Positions 34,103 through 43,359 of a DNA stretch of 64,000 bases are shown here, piece after piece. Both the position numbers and the translations under genes were made by a program. The stretch lies in contig NZ_FMYZ01000012.1 in NCBI RefSeq assembly GCF_900101625.1, positions 89,759 to 153,758 on the forward strand, read 5' to 3'. Within the stretch, counting starts at the first letter, position 1. Each line of letters opens with the position of its first letter. The stretch comes from Cupriavidus sp. YR651. GTDB lineage: Bacteria > Pseudomonadota > Gammaproteobacteria > Burkholderiales > Burkholderiaceae. The notes beneath the pieces are model-generated. The model had not been told where the DNA came from. It did no database searches and was given only the letters and a program-made list of their open reading frames with translations.

Positions 34103-35608
34103 ATGCATTCCGCCGAAATTCCCAGCATTCCGCTGCTCATCAATGGTGAGTTCGTCCAGTCGCGCACGTCGGAGTGGCGTGATGTTGTAAACCCTGCGAA
34201 CCAGCAGGTGCTGGCCCGCGTGCCGCTGGCGACCGCTGACGAAGTTGCCGCCGCCGTGGCAGCCGCGCAGACGGCTTTCGCTTCCTGGCGGAAGACGCCG
34301 ATCGGCACGCGCGCACGGATCTTCCTCAAGTACCAGGAGCTCATTCGCGCCAATATGAAGTCGCTTGCCGCGACGCTGACCGCCGAGCAAGGCAAGACAC
34401 TGGCCGATGCCGAAGGCGACGTATTCCGCGGACTCGAAGTCGTCGAGCATGCCGCGGCCATTGGCAATCTGCAGCTCGGAGAGCTGGCGCACAACGTGGC
34501 GTCCGGCGTGGACACCTATACGCGCCTGCAGCCGCTCGGTGTTTGTGCCGGCATCACGCCGTTCAATTTTCCGGCCATGATTCCCCTGTGGATGTTCCCG
34601 ATGGCCATCGCCTGCGGCAATACATTCGTGCTCAAGCCGTCGGAGCAGGACCCGATGGTGACCATGCAACTGGTGGAGCTGGCATTGCAAGCGGGGATTC
34701 CAAAGGGTGTTCTCAACGTCGTGCACGGCGCGGCCGATGTGGTGAACATGATCTGCGATCACCCGGATATCAAGGCCATTTCGTTCGTCGGTTCGACGAA
34801 GGTCGGGACGCATGTGTATGAGCGCGCTTCGCTTGCGGGCAAGCGCGTGCAGTGCATGATGGGCGCAAAGAATCACGCCATCGTGCTGCCCGACGCGCAC
34901 AAGGAGCAGACGCTCAATGCGCTGGCGGGCGCCGCGTTCGGCGCGGCCGGCCAACGATGCATGGCTGTCTCGGTGGTGGTGCTCGTCGGCGACGCCAATC
35001 GCTGGGTACCGGATCTCGTGGCGAAGACCAGGACGCTGAAGATCGGGCCGGGACAGAACAATCCCGATGTGGGGCCCGTGATCTCGCGCCATGCCAGGAC
35101 ACGGATCGAAGGCCTGATCGCGCAAGGCGTCGAGGAGGGCGCGACGCTGGAACTCGATGGGCGCATGCCGGAACTGCCCGGCGGCCTGGCGGAAGGCAAT
35201 TTCATCGCGCCGACGATTTTCTCGGGAGTGCGCCCGGGAATGGCGATCTACGATCAGGAGGTGTTCGGTCCCGTGCTTGCGGTGGTGGGCGCCGATACGC
35301 TGGACGAAGCGATCGCACTCGTCAACGCCAATCCGAACGGCAACGGCGTCGCAGTATTCACGCAGTCCGGCGCGGCGGCGCGCAAGTTCGAGGAAGAGAT
35401 CGACGTCGGACAGGTCGGCATCAACGTGCCGATCCCAGTGCCCGTGCCGATGTTTTCGTTCACCGGTTCGCGTGCGTCCAAGCTGGGCGATCTCGGGCCC
35501 TACGGCAAGCAGGCGGTGCTGTTCTATACGCAGACGAAGACCATCACATCGCGCTGGTTCGAGGACGACGTTTCCACCGGCGTCAACACAACCATCCGGC
35601 TGCAGTAG
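34103..35608 (+). CDS. mmsA: CoA-acylating methylmalonate-semialdehyde dehydrogenase
   Basis: This 501-aa aldehyde dehydrogenase oxidises (methyl)malonate semialdehyde to propionyl-CoA/acetyl-CoA in valine and inositol breakdown. It carries ITPFNFPAMIPLWMFPMAIACGN (MmsA signature), VLKPSEQDP, FVGSTKVG and the nucleophile Cys286 in GAAGQRCMA. The C-terminal IPVPVPMFSFTGSRASKLGDLGPYGK is also diagnostic. Length matches P. aeruginosa MmsA (497 aa). It heads the operon mmsA - acyl-CoA dehydrogenase - hydrolase - mmsB and produces propionyl-CoA, which links to the prp remnant elsewhere in this window. Confidence 0.96.
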   Translation: MHSAEIPSIPLLINGEFVQSRTSEWRDVVNPANQQVLARVPLATADEVAAAVAAAQTAFASWRKTPIGTRARIFLKYQELIRANMKSLAATLTAEQGKTLADAEGDVFRGLEVVEHAAAIGNLQLGELAHNVASGVDTYTRLQPLGVCAGITPFNFPAMIPLWMFPMAIACGNTFVLKPSEQDPMVTMQLVELALQAGIPKGVLNVVHGAADVVNMICDHPDIKAISFVGSTKVGTHVYERASLAGKRVQCMMGAKNHAIVLPDAHKEQTLNALAGAAFGAAGQRCMAVSVVVLVGDANRWVPDLVAKTRTLKIGPGQNNPDVGPVISRHARTRIEGLIAQGVEEGATLELDGRMPELPGGLAEGNFIAPTIFSGVRPGMAIYDQEVFGPVLAVVGADTLDEAIALVNANPNGNGVAVFTQSGAAARKFEEEIDVGQVGINVPIPVPVPMFSFTGSRASKLGDLGPYGKQAVLFYTQTKTITSRWFEDDVSTGVNTTIRLQ

Positions 35609-35622
35609 CAGGGAAGCCGGCG

Positions 35623-36783
35623 ATGGACTTCGACCTGAACGAGGATCAGCTCGCCTTCCAGCACACGGCGCGCGAATTCGCCGAACACGAATTCGCGCCC
35701 TTTGCGGCCGAGTGGGACGAGGCTCGGCATTTTCCGCGCGATGCGATCCGCAAATCCGGTGAACTGGGCTTCTGCGGGCTCTATGTGCCGGCGGAATTTG
35801 GCGGCGTGGGATTGTCGAGGCTTGACGCGACCATTGTTTTCGAGGAGCTGGCGAGCATCTGCCCATCCACAACGGGATTCATCACGATCCACAACATGGC
35901 GACCTGGATGGTGACCACGTTCGGCTCGCAGGAGCTTGCGGCGTACTGGGGGCCACGTCTTGCCAGCGGCAGCGCACTGGCATCGTATTGCCTGACGGAG
36001 CCCGGGGCCGGGTCTGATGCGGCATCGCTGCGCACCACGGCGCGCATGGAACGCGATGGCTTTGTGGTGAATGGCAGCAAGTCGTTCATTTCGGGCGCAG
36101 GGGAGACGGACGTGCTGGTTCTCATGGCACGCACGGGCGGACCCGGCGCGCCGGGCGTTTCCGCGCTGCTGGTTCCGGCGGACAGCCCGGGTATCCAGTA
36201 TGGAAAGAAGGAAACCAAGATGGGCTGGAACAGCCAGCCAACGCGCACCATCAGCTTTGACAACGTGCGCGTGCCGGCGGGCAATCTGCTTGGCGAGGCG
36301 GGCAGCGGCTTCAGGATAGCGATGAAGGGGCTCGATGGCGGGCGCATCAATATCGCCACCTGCTCGATCGGCGCCGCGCAAGGCGCATTGCGTGTGGCAC
36401 ATCGATACATGCATGAGCGGGAGCAGTTCGGCAAACCTCTGGCGGATTTCCAGGCGCTGCAGTTCAAGCTGGCCGATATGGCTACCGAACTGGTGGCGGC
36501 CAGGCAGATCGTGCGGCTTGCAGCGTCGAAGCTCGACGCTTGCGATGCCGAGGCTTCGGTCTACTGCGCCATGGCCAAGCGCCTGGCCACCGACGTGGGC
36601 TTCAACGTCTGCAACGAGGCCCTGCAGATTCACGGCGGCTACGGTTATCTCCGCGACTATCCGCTGGAGCGGTTGCTGCGTGATGCACGCGTGCATCAGA
36701 TCCTTGAAGGCACGAATGAAATCATGCGCGTGATCGTCGCCCGCAGGCTGTTGCAGGACAACGCAACGGAGGTGATCCGATGA
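35623..36783 (+). CDS. Acyl-CoA dehydrogenase, probable isobutyryl-CoA dehydrogenase
   Basis: This 386-aa flavoprotein starts at ATG 35623, 14 bp after mmsA. It has the ACAD signatures CLTEPGAGSDAASLRTTA (FAD/substrate site), GRINIATCSIGAAQGAL, REQFGKPLADFQALQFKLADM and the catalytic base Glu362 in HQILEGTNEIMRV. Position among valine-degradation genes makes isobutyryl-CoA to methacrylyl-CoA the most likely reaction; electrons pass to ETF. It overlaps the next gene by ATGA. A long upstream extension of this frame lies antiparallel in register with mmsA and is not coding. Confidence 0.94.
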   Translation: MDFDLNEDQLAFQHTAREFAEHEFAPFAAEWDEARHFPRDAIRKSGELGFCGLYVPAEFGGVGLSRLDATIVFEELASICPSTTGFITIHNMATWMVTTFGSQELAAYWGPRLASGSALASYCLTEPGAGSDAASLRTTARMERDGFVVNGSKSFISGAGETDVLVLMARTGGPGAPGVSALLVPADSPGIQYGKKETKMGWNSQPTRTISFDNVRVPAGNLLGEAGSGFRIAMKGLDGGRINIATCSIGAAQGALRVAHRYMHEREQFGKPLADFQALQFKLADMATELVAARQIVRLAASKLDACDAEASVYCAMAKRLATDVGFNVCNEALQIHGGYGYLRDYPLERLLRDARVHQILEGTNEIMRVIVARRLLQDNATEVIR

Positions 36784-37919
36784 GCGACGCCATGGAACGC
36801 GATACGCCCGTAGTGATCTCGACAATCGAGACGGCCAGCGGTCATCTGTTCGGCCGCGTGACACTCAACGCCCCCGATAGTCTCAATGCGTTGACCATGG
36901 CGATGGTCGAGCGGATCGATCCTCAGATGGAGCGGTGGGCGGTTGACTCGCGCGTTGTCGGCGTCCTGCTGGACGGCGTGGGCGAAAAGGCATTCTGCGC
37001 TGGCGGCGACATTGTCGGGCTATATCGCTCGATCAAGGCCGTGGCGCCTGGTGAAGTGCCGCGCGAGGCAGCCGCATTCTTCGCGCGTGAATATCGCCTG
37101 GATTACCGCATCCATCGGTTTCCAAAGCCTGTTCTCTGTTGGGGAACGGGCATTGTGATGGGCGGCGGGATTGGCTTGCTGGCCGGTGCATCGCACCGCG
37201 TTGCGACGCAAACCACGCGCATGGCGATGCCGGAAGTCGCGATCGGGCTGTATCCGGACGTGGGCGGGAGCTGGGTGTTGTCGCGCATGCCCGGCAAGGC
37301 GGGCATGTTCCTTGGGCTGACCGGGATGTCGCTGAACGTCACTGACGCGCTATATGCGGGACTGGCAACGCACGCGGCACATTCCGGCCAACGAGGCATG
37401 CTGCTCGAAACGATTGCAGCCGCGCCATGGCACGGCGATGCCGATGCCGATGCAGCCCGATTGGACAGCTTGCTCGCGGCATTGCAGAACGGCCTGGAGC
37501 TACCCGAGTCCGCGCTGAAGACGCATGCTGCCCGGATCGACGCATTGATCGGCGACCACGACGATCTCCATCAGATCGTCAGGCGGCTGAAGGCCCTGAA
37601 CGACGACACGGATCCATGGCTGGCGAAGGCTGCAAGCGCCGTTGCCAGTGCTTCGCCAACGTCTCTGGCACTCACGTATGCGATGCAACAACGCGCCCGC
37701 GACATGTCGCTGGCGGAAGTCTTCAGGCTGGAATGGCAGGCATCGCTCGGTTGCTGTACGCATCAGGATTTTCCGGAAGGGATTCGGGCCTTGCTGATCG
37801 ACAAGGACAAGCGACCGCAGTGGAAGCCCGCCACGCTTGAAGCGGTGACACCAGAACACATTGCAAACCATCTCGCGCCGCTGCATGGCGGCGCGCATCC
37901 CCTGGCCGATCTGGCCTGA
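36780..37919 (+). CDS. 3-hydroxyisobutyryl-CoA hydrolase (crotonase fold)
   Basis: This 379-aa crotonase-superfamily protein has LNAPDSLNALTMAMVERI, EKAFCAGGDIVGLYRS (oxyanion hole, substrate pocket) and GIVMGGGIGLLAGASHRVATQTTRMAMPEVAIGLYPDVGGSWVLSRMPG. The last block, with Glu and Asp in PEVAIGLYPDVG, distinguishes the HIBCH hydrolases from ordinary hydratases, as does the extra C-terminal 100 residues. It cleaves 3-hydroxyisobutyryl-CoA to free 3-hydroxyisobutyrate. Translation is coupled to the acyl-CoA dehydrogenase (4-nt overlap). No separate methacrylyl-CoA hydratase gene is in the operon, so that step must come from elsewhere. Confidence 0.93.
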   Translation: MSDAMERDTPVVISTIETASGHLFGRVTLNAPDSLNALTMAMVERIDPQMERWAVDSRVVGVLLDGVGEKAFCAGGDIVGLYRSIKAVAPGEVPREAAAFFAREYRLDYRIHRFPKPVLCWGTGIVMGGGIGLLAGASHRVATQTTRMAMPEVAIGLYPDVGGSWVLSRMPGKAGMFLGLTGMSLNVTDALYAGLATHAAHSGQRGMLLETIAAAPWHGDADADAARLDSLLAALQNGLELPESALKTHAARIDALIGDHDDLHQIVRRLKALNDDTDPWLAKAASAVASASPTSLALTYAMQQRARDMSLAEVFRLEWQASLGCCTHQDFPEGIRALLIDKDKRPQWKPATLEAVTPEHIANHLAPLHGGAHPLADLA

Positions 37920-37933
37920 ACGAGGAGACATCG

Positions 37934-38851
37934 ATGTCCAGCAGCACCCGTATTGCCTTTATCGGACTCGGAAACATGGGCGCGCCCATGGCGGTGAACC
38001 TGCATCGCGCGGGATTCGACGTCACGGCATTCGACCTCGGTGCCGACGCGCTGGCCCGTGTTCGCTCGGAGGGCCTGAACACGGCAAGTTCGGCGCGAAC
38101 CGCCGTGGATGGCGCTTCGATCGTGATCTCGATGCTGCCGAACAGCCGGCATGTGGAATCGCTCTACCTTGGGAGCGATGGACTGCTGCCGGTGCTCGAG
38201 GCCGGCACACTGATTGTCGATTGCAGCACGATCGCACCCGCATCCGCGAAGAAGGTCGCCATGGCCGCGGCGGAAAGTCGACTTGAGATGATCGATGCAC
38301 CGGTCTCCGGGGGAACGGCCGGCGCGGCTGCGGGAACCCTGACGTTCATCGTCGGCGGCACCGAGGGCGCATTGGCAAGGGCCAGGCCAGCGCTCGACGC
38401 GATGGGCAAGAACATCTTCCATATGGGCGCATCGGGCGCCGGTCAGGTGGCAAAGCTCTGCAACAACATGGCGCTCGGCGTGATCATGGCCGTGACTGGC
38501 GAGGCCCTGGCACTGGGCACTTCACATGGGCTCGATGCGGGCACGCTGTCGCGGATGATCGCTGTCAGCACGGGACGAAGCTGGGCGACGGAAGTCTGCA
38601 ACCCATGGCCCGGCGTGCTTGAGAACGCGCCGTCCTCGCGTGGCTACACAGGCGGCTTTGGCAACGACCTCATGCTGAAGGATCTGGGCCTGGCGGTGGA
38701 GGCGGCGATGTCAGTGGGCGCCACGGTTCCGCTTGGCGAGCTCGCACGTAACCTGTACTCGTTGAACCATCGCTCGGGGCGGGGCGGGCTGGATTTTTCC
38801 AGTGTAATCAGGCTGTACACGGAAGAGGCGGACGACGACCGGCGCGCCTGA
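37934..38851 (+). CDS. mmsB: 3-hydroxyisobutyrate dehydrogenase
   Basis: This 305-aa beta-hydroxyacid dehydrogenase has the Rossmann motif FIGLGNMGAPMAVNL at the N-terminus, substrate-binding DAPVSGGTAGAAAGTLTFIVGG near residue 118 and the catalytic Lys segment GASGAGQVAKLCNNM near 165. It oxidises 3-hydroxyisobutyrate to methylmalonate semialdehyde, the substrate of MmsA, closing the pathway encoded by this operon. Ribosome site GAGGAGAC is ideal. It is the last gene of the unit; the FecA-like receptor that follows has its own Fur-box-like control. Confidence 0.95.
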   Translation: MSSSTRIAFIGLGNMGAPMAVNLHRAGFDVTAFDLGADALARVRSEGLNTASSARTAVDGASIVISMLPNSRHVESLYLGSDGLLPVLEAGTLIVDCSTIAPASAKKVAMAAAESRLEMIDAPVSGGTAGAAAGTLTFIVGGTEGALARARPALDAMGKNIFHMGASGAGQVAKLCNNMALGVIMAVTGEALALGTSHGLDAGTLSRMIAVSTGRSWATEVCNPWPGVLENAPSSRGYTGGFGNDLMLKDLGLAVEAAMSVGATVPLGELARNLYSLNHRSGRGGLDFSSVIRLYTEEADDDRRA

Positions 38852-38922
38852 CGCCGCATTCGTCGCAAACTGGCAACACTTCGACCCCTTCCGTTACTTT
38901 TTCTTTCGCGCCGCACGCAAAC

Positions 38923-38941
38923 GATAAGCATTAGCATTTAC
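38923..38941 (+). promoter_or_regulatory. Fur-box-like site upstream of FecA-like receptor
   Basis: GATAAGCATTAGCATTTAC matches 13 of 19 positions of the Fur consensus GATAATGATAATCATTATC and lies 43 bp before the receptor start codon, in an A/T-rich stretch. Iron-repressed expression is the natural reading for a TonB-dependent iron receptor. Confidence 0.6.
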
Positions 38942-38983
38942 ATTCTTGGCCTTCGCAGGTTTTTGCTACAAGGAAGGTCAGTC

Positions 38984-41113
38984 ATGAAATCGAGCCGCTG
39001 CGGCGTTTCTCGCCCTGCTCCCAGGATCGCGCTTTGCGCAACAGCAGTGGCTGTTACCGCACTTTGCATGACGCCGCCTCGGGCCGAGGCGCAGCAGAGC
39101 GATGAGTCATCGGGGCAAAGCGGCAACGCCGAGCGTGTTCTGGAAACGGTCCAGGTGTCGGGAAACTGGCTCGGGACCGGGCTGCAGAACAGCGTGAAGA
39201 CCTTCCCGGGCGCGCGCACGGTGGTCAGTGAGCAGCAGATCGAGCAGAGTGGCGCGCAGAGTATCGGCGACGTCATGCGCCGCATCCCGGGCGTGCAATC
39301 GACCGACAACTCCGGCACCGCCGGCAGCGCCGTTTCGCTCAATATCGGTGTGCGCGGGCTGACTGGTCGCTATACGCCGCGCTCCACGGTGCTTCTCGAC
39401 GGCATTCCGATGGCCGTGGCGCCTTACGGCCAGCCGCAGCTGTCGTTCGCGCCGGTGAGCCTGGGCAATATCGAATCGATCGACGTGGTGCGCAGCGGCG
39501 GCGCGGTGCGCTACGGCCCGCAGAACGTTGGCGGCATCATCAACTTCAACACCAAGCCAATCCCGACCGGCCCCGGCATCACCGGCGAGGCCTCGGTCCG
39601 CGAGAACATTTACACCGAGGGCGGCGGCAGCAACACCCAGTACAACGCGTTCGTGGGCACCACGCTCGATAGCGGCCTGGGCCTGGCGCTGTTGTACTCG
39701 GGCATGACCGGCCGCGAATGGCGCAAGGGCAGCGACGACGACGTCCACGACCTGGCCGTGAAGTTCGCCTACGACATCACCCCGACCCAACAGGTCTACG
39801 GCAAGGTGAGCTACTACGACGTCAAGTCGCGCACGCCGGGCGGCCTGACCGTCGCGCAATTCAACGCCGATCCGTTCCAGAACACGCGGCCGAACGACTA
39901 CTGGAGCGGCAACCGCTACGGCTTCGACCTCGGCTACGTGAACACGATTTCCGCGAATCAGGAATTCGAGATCCGCACGTTCTTCAACGACAGCTATCGC
40001 CAGAGCACGCTGCAGCAGAGCGCCACCGTGATCGCGCACCAGCCGCGCAACTACACCACGTTCGGCATCGAACCGCGCTTCACGCAACGCGTGGCGCTGG
40101 GCCCGACCACGCACGACATCACGGTCGGCTACCGCTACATCCGCGAGCGCGGCGACGACAACACGTACAACCAGAACCTCATCACCGGCGTGAAGGCCGC
40201 GACCACGACGTTCGACAATGCCACGGACGCCCACGCCGTCTACATCGACGACCGCATCGCGTATGGCAACTGGCGCATCGTGCCGGGCGTGCGCTTCGAG
40301 CATATCGACACCACACGCCAGCAGCGCGGCACCACGACGCAGTGGGATAGCCTGAACAACAAGGCGCTGCCGTCGGTCAACGTGTCGTACCTGGTGAACA
40401 ATGCGTGGACCGTGTTTGCCGACTACAGCACGTCGTTTGGCCCGGTGCAGAATACCCAGCTGAATTCCCAGACGCCGAACAATCCGCTGCAGCCGGAAGT
40501 GGCGAAGACGTTCGAAGTGGGTACGCGCTGGACCGACAACAACATCAAGGCTGAACTGACGGCCTTCAAGATCAAGTTCGACAACCAGATTCTGCAGGTG
40601 CCGGGCCTGTTCCCGGCCACGTTCCAGAACATCGGCGCCACCGACCATGATGGCGTGGAAGCGGCGATCGACTACGCGTTCGACCGCGGCAGCCTGCTGG
40701 GCGGCCTGAACCTGTACGCCAACTACACATACACGCGCGCGATCCAGAAGTCGGGCACCACGGCGGGCCTGGATGTGCCGTTCTACTCGCGCACGACCGA
40801 TACCATCGGCGCACGCTACGACTGGCACAGCTGGACGTTCAACGTCTCGACCACGCACCAGAGCAAGCAGTACGCGGATCTGGCCAACACGGTGGCGGAG
40901 TCCGCGGACGGCAGCAATGGGCTGATCCCGGGCTTCCGGACGTGGAACATCCAGGCGATGTTCAAGGTGCCGCAGCGCAAGAACACCGATATCGCGATCG
41001 GCATCAACAACCTGTTCGACAAGCGCTACTACACGCGTACGACCGACAGCAACGCCGGCCGACTGGTTGGCGCGCCGCGCATGGTCTACATCCAGGCGCG
41101 TGCTGCGTTCTGA
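38984..41113 (+). CDS. TonB-dependent receptor, FecA-like
   Basis: From the ATG at 38984 (ribosome site AAGGAAGG) the protein has 709 aa: a signal peptide ending near PPRAEAQ, a plug domain (GARTVVSEQQIEQSGAQSIGDVMRRIPGV, RGLTGRYTPRSTVLLDGIPMAVAPYGQPQLS, GAVRYGPQNVGGIINFNTKP) and a barrel with a terminal Phe. The plug resembles FecA-type ferric-citrate or ferric-carboxylate receptors but lacks the N-terminal signalling extension of FecA. No fecIR pair is adjacent. A Fur-box-like site precedes it, and a perfect hairpin terminator follows at 41203. Confidence 0.93.
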   Translation: MKSSRCGVSRPAPRIALCATAVAVTALCMTPPRAEAQQSDESSGQSGNAERVLETVQVSGNWLGTGLQNSVKTFPGARTVVSEQQIEQSGAQSIGDVMRRIPGVQSTDNSGTAGSAVSLNIGVRGLTGRYTPRSTVLLDGIPMAVAPYGQPQLSFAPVSLGNIESIDVVRSGGAVRYGPQNVGGIINFNTKPIPTGPGITGEASVRENIYTEGGGSNTQYNAFVGTTLDSGLGLALLYSGMTGREWRKGSDDDVHDLAVKFAYDITPTQQVYGKVSYYDVKSRTPGGLTVAQFNADPFQNTRPNDYWSGNRYGFDLGYVNTISANQEFEIRTFFNDSYRQSTLQQSATVIAHQPRNYTTFGIEPRFTQRVALGPTTHDITVGYRYIRERGDDNTYNQNLITGVKAATTTFDNATDAHAVYIDDRIAYGNWRIVPGVRFEHIDTTRQQRGTTTQWDSLNNKALPSVNVSYLVNNAWTVFADYSTSFGPVQNTQLNSQTPNNPLQPEVAKTFEVGTRWTDNNIKAELTAFKIKFDNQILQVPGLFPATFQNIGATDHDGVEAAIDYAFDRGSLLGGLNLYANYTYTRAIQKSGTTAGLDVPFYSRTTDTIGARYDWHSWTFNVSTTHQSKQYADLANTVAESADGSNGLIPGFRTWNIQAMFKVPQRKNTDIAIGINNLFDKRYYTRTTDSNAGRLVGAPRMVYIQARAAF

Positions 41114-41202
41114 TGACCGTGTGAGTCGCTGAGGGGCGTCCATCTACCGTCCCTCGGCGCCGACTGCCGACAACTGCCCGGTCATTTCCCGGAAGGCATA
41201 CC

Positions 41203-41240
41203 AACCCGCGCCCCTGTATTGGGCGCGGGTTTTGCGTTTC
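41203..41240 (+). terminator. Strong intrinsic terminator after FecA-like gene
   Basis: A perfect 11-bp stem AACCCGCGCCC / GGGCGCGGGTT with a 7-nt loop is followed by TTGCGTTTC. It lies 90 bp after the stop codon. It shares GGGCGCGGGTTTTGCG with the hairpin after flgL. Confidence 0.85.
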
Positions 41241-41480
41241 TGATGCGAGTGTTCACGGGTCTCGCTGCCGCCGTTTCACCGCATCGAGGAAAATCCGCGC
41301 CGGGGTTGTGACGGTAAACTGTCGCGACGAAGGCGACATCGCCGTGCCGTTTGGTGGCGACAAGGCGTCGGGATTCGGCAGGGCGGAATACCGGTCGTCA
41401 CTTCGTCATTAGTCGTCAACTACTCTCATCGGGGAAGCAGGTGTTGCGTTCCCGTTCGATGAACAACTGTAAGTGCTGTC

Positions 41481-42404
41481 ATGCAAGGCAAGAGAAAAGC
41501 AACGCTGATTGGGCTGACCGCAGTTCTGCTATGGAGCTCGATCGTCGGCCTGATTCGTGGTGTGAGCGAAAGCTTCGGCGCCACCGGCGGCGCCGCCCTG
41601 ATTTACACAGTCGGCGCGATATTGCTGTCTTTCACCGTCGGATTCACGAAGGTTCGGCAATTCTCCGGGCGATACCTGTTCTGGGGCAGCATCCTGTTCG
41701 TTGCCTACGAGCTTTGCCTGTCCCTGTCGATCGGCTATGCGAACAGCGGCAGGCAAGCCATTGAGGTTGGGATGGTCAACTACCTGTGGCCGAGCTTCAC
41801 GATGCTGGCCGCCATTGCGTTCAACAAGCAGAAGTCCAATCTGCTGATCGTGCCGGGCTTCGCGGTAGCCGTTGTCGGAATCTGTCTAGTACTCGGCGGA
41901 GATCAGGGCCTGGACATCGCAGGCATGGTCGGGAATATCAAGACGAATCCGCTCAGCTATGGACTAGCCTTCTTTGGTGCGTTGATCTGGGCAGCCTATT
42001 GCACGGTGACCAGCAGGATGGCTGGCGGCAAGAATGGCATCACGCTGTTCTTCACATTGACGGCGCTGGCATTGTGGCTGAAGTACTTCACGACGGAAGA
42101 CGGCGCGATGGGAATGAGCTATCACGGGATCATCTATCTCGCGATGGCAGCGTCAGCCATGGGGTTCGGCTATGCCGCATGGAATGTGGGCATTCTGCAT
42201 GGGAACGTGACCATTCTTGCCGGCGCGTCGTATTTCATCCCCGTGCTGTCCGCGGCCCTGGCGGCCGTGCTGTTGCAAGCACCGCTTTCGCTCGCATTCT
42301 GGAAGGGCGCCGCCATGGTTTGCGCCGGCTCCATTCTTTGCTGGTTTGCGACACGAGGGCAGAGTGCGAAGCCAGCACCGTCAGCACGTTCTCGCCAGAG
42401 TTAG
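41481..42404 (+). CDS. Aromatic amino-acid exporter of the YddG type (EamA/DMT family)
   Basis: This 307-aa protein has ten hydrophobic helices in two five-helix repeats, the DMT layout. The N-terminal KATLIGLTAVLLWSSIVGLIRGVSESFGATGGAALIYTVG and AIEVGMVNYLWPSFTMLAAIAF are characteristic of YddG, whose members export aromatic amino acids and some xenobiotics (family knowledge). Length matches (E. coli YddG 293 aa). No linked biosynthetic gene is present. It overlaps by 4 nt the 3' end of the convergent small gene. Confidence 0.9.
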   Translation: MQGKRKATLIGLTAVLLWSSIVGLIRGVSESFGATGGAALIYTVGAILLSFTVGFTKVRQFSGRYLFWGSILFVAYELCLSLSIGYANSGRQAIEVGMVNYLWPSFTMLAAIAFNKQKSNLLIVPGFAVAVVGICLVLGGDQGLDIAGMVGNIKTNPLSYGLAFFGALIWAAYCTVTSRMAGGKNGITLFFTLTALALWLKYFTTEDGAMGMSYHGIIYLAMAASAMGFGYAAWNVGILHGNVTILAGASYFIPVLSAALAAVLLQAPLSLAFWKGAAMVCAGSILCWFATRGQSAKPAPSARSRQS

Positions 42405-42598
42405 CGACCCCGGCCGATCGAACGGAGCAAGCGCTCGCCGGCTGTGGTGATCTGTATCGCGTTGCGCTCGGCGTTCCGGGATTCAAGACGGACCAATTGG
42501 CGTTCGACCAGGGTGCCGATATCGTCTGGGTCCAGTTCTCCGTGCCGCTCTGAGTTGCTGAGAATCAGCAAGGCTGCGAATTCATGAGGACTTAGCAT
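42401..42598 (-). CDS. Small winged-helix-like protein (65 aa)
   Basis: The ATG at 42598 with AGGGG eight bases upstream gives 65 aa: MLSPHEFAALLILSNSERHG, then IGTLVERQLVRLE and a C-terminal QITTAGERLLRSIGR. The LVERQLVxLE...ITxxGExxLxxI layout is that of a MarR-like wing, often seen in short uncharacterised Cupriavidus/Ralstonia proteins. Starts at 42649 or 42655 would add up to 19 residues without homologous features. DNA binding is inference. It is convergent with the YddG-like gene. Confidence 0.7.
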   Translation of the reverse strand: MLSPHEFAALLILSNSERHGELDPDDIGTLVERQLVRLESRNAERNAIQITTAGERLLRSIGRGR

Positions 42599-42824
42599 CT
42601 CGATTGCCCCTTGTGTTGCGTTGCCTGGCGTGGCTTGCGGCGCGGGCATGTGCATGCCGTGGTGGCCGCTCGTCTCCGAATCTTCTAGTTCGTTAAACGA
42701 CTATAGTCACGCCGCCGGCGGCTGCGGGGGCCGAGACAGGCCCGGTTGAGCAGGGTCAATTTGTGATGTGGCGGCGTCGCCGTCCAACTCGTCTGCGTTG
42801 GGAGAATTCGCAGGAGGGAGACGC

Positions 42825-42860
42825 AAAAAAACGCGCCGGTGCGATCAGGCATCGGCGCGT
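42825..42860 (-). terminator. Terminator of the universal stress protein gene
   Basis: On the minus strand a 12-bp stem with one G-T pair (ACGCGCCGATGC / GCACCGGCGCGT) and a 6-nt loop is followed by seven T residues. It lies 44 bp downstream of the uspA-like stop codon. Confidence 0.85.
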
Positions 42861-42903
42861 CAGGAATCAAGGGACCCGCGAGAAGCAGGATTGGCCGCGC
42901 AGC

Positions 42904-43359
42904 CTAATCCGCGCGCTCGGAGCGCACCAGCAATACGGGTTTGTTGGTCTTTGCGATCACGCCTTCCGAGACGCTGCCCATGATCAGCCGCTTCATGCCG
43001 CGCCGGCCATGCGTACCCATGACGATGAGATCGGCGCTCCATTCGTCCGCCTGGGCGACGATCGTCGAGGAGATCTGCCCAGGTGCAACGGGCCTCTCGA
43101 TCAGTTCGGTGATGCAGCGGATACCGGCCTCGTTCAGTTTCCGCGCCGCCGAGGCCAGCGCCTGCTGCCCGACGCTGATCAAGCCGCGCAGCACGTCATT
43201 GGGGTCGATATAGCTGGTTTCGAAGAACAGATCGCTGTCGTCCACGACAAAGATGGCCTTCACTTCGGCATTCGTGGCCCTGGCCATGTACTGCGCCTGC
43301 GAGATGGCGAGTTCCGAAGAGGGGCCGCCGTCAACGGCGAGAAGGATGCGCTGGTACAT
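42904..43359 (-). CDS. Universal stress protein, UspA family
   Basis: This 151-aa single-domain Usp has MYQRILLAVDGGPSSELAISQA at the N-terminus and the ATP-binding pattern GTHGRRGMKRLIMGSVSEGV near residue 125 (G-x2-G-x9-G-S), so it is of the nucleotide-binding class. Such proteins are cytosolic and are induced by stress or growth arrest. It is divergent from chrB, with a 190-bp region between that carries a perfect palindrome, and has its own terminator. Confidence 0.94.
   Translation of the reverse strand: MYQRILLAVDGGPSSELAISQAQYMARATNAEVKAIFVVDDSDLFFETSYIDPNDVLRGLISVGQQALASAARKLNEAGIRCITELIERPVAPGQISSTIVAQADEWSADLIVMGTHGRRGMKRLIMGSVSEGVIAKTNKPVLLVRSERAD

Noticed and set aside
34852..35622. 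Upstream extension of the acyl-CoA dehydrogenase frame
   Set aside because: It overlaps mmsA in another frame and lacks any motif; the ATG at 35623 gives a normal-length enzyme.
39107..41143. 678-aa minus-strand frame antisense to the FecA-like receptor
   Set aside because: Shadow of a high-GC gene; composition is Arg/His/Val repeats, and the receptor on the + strand has all family motifs.
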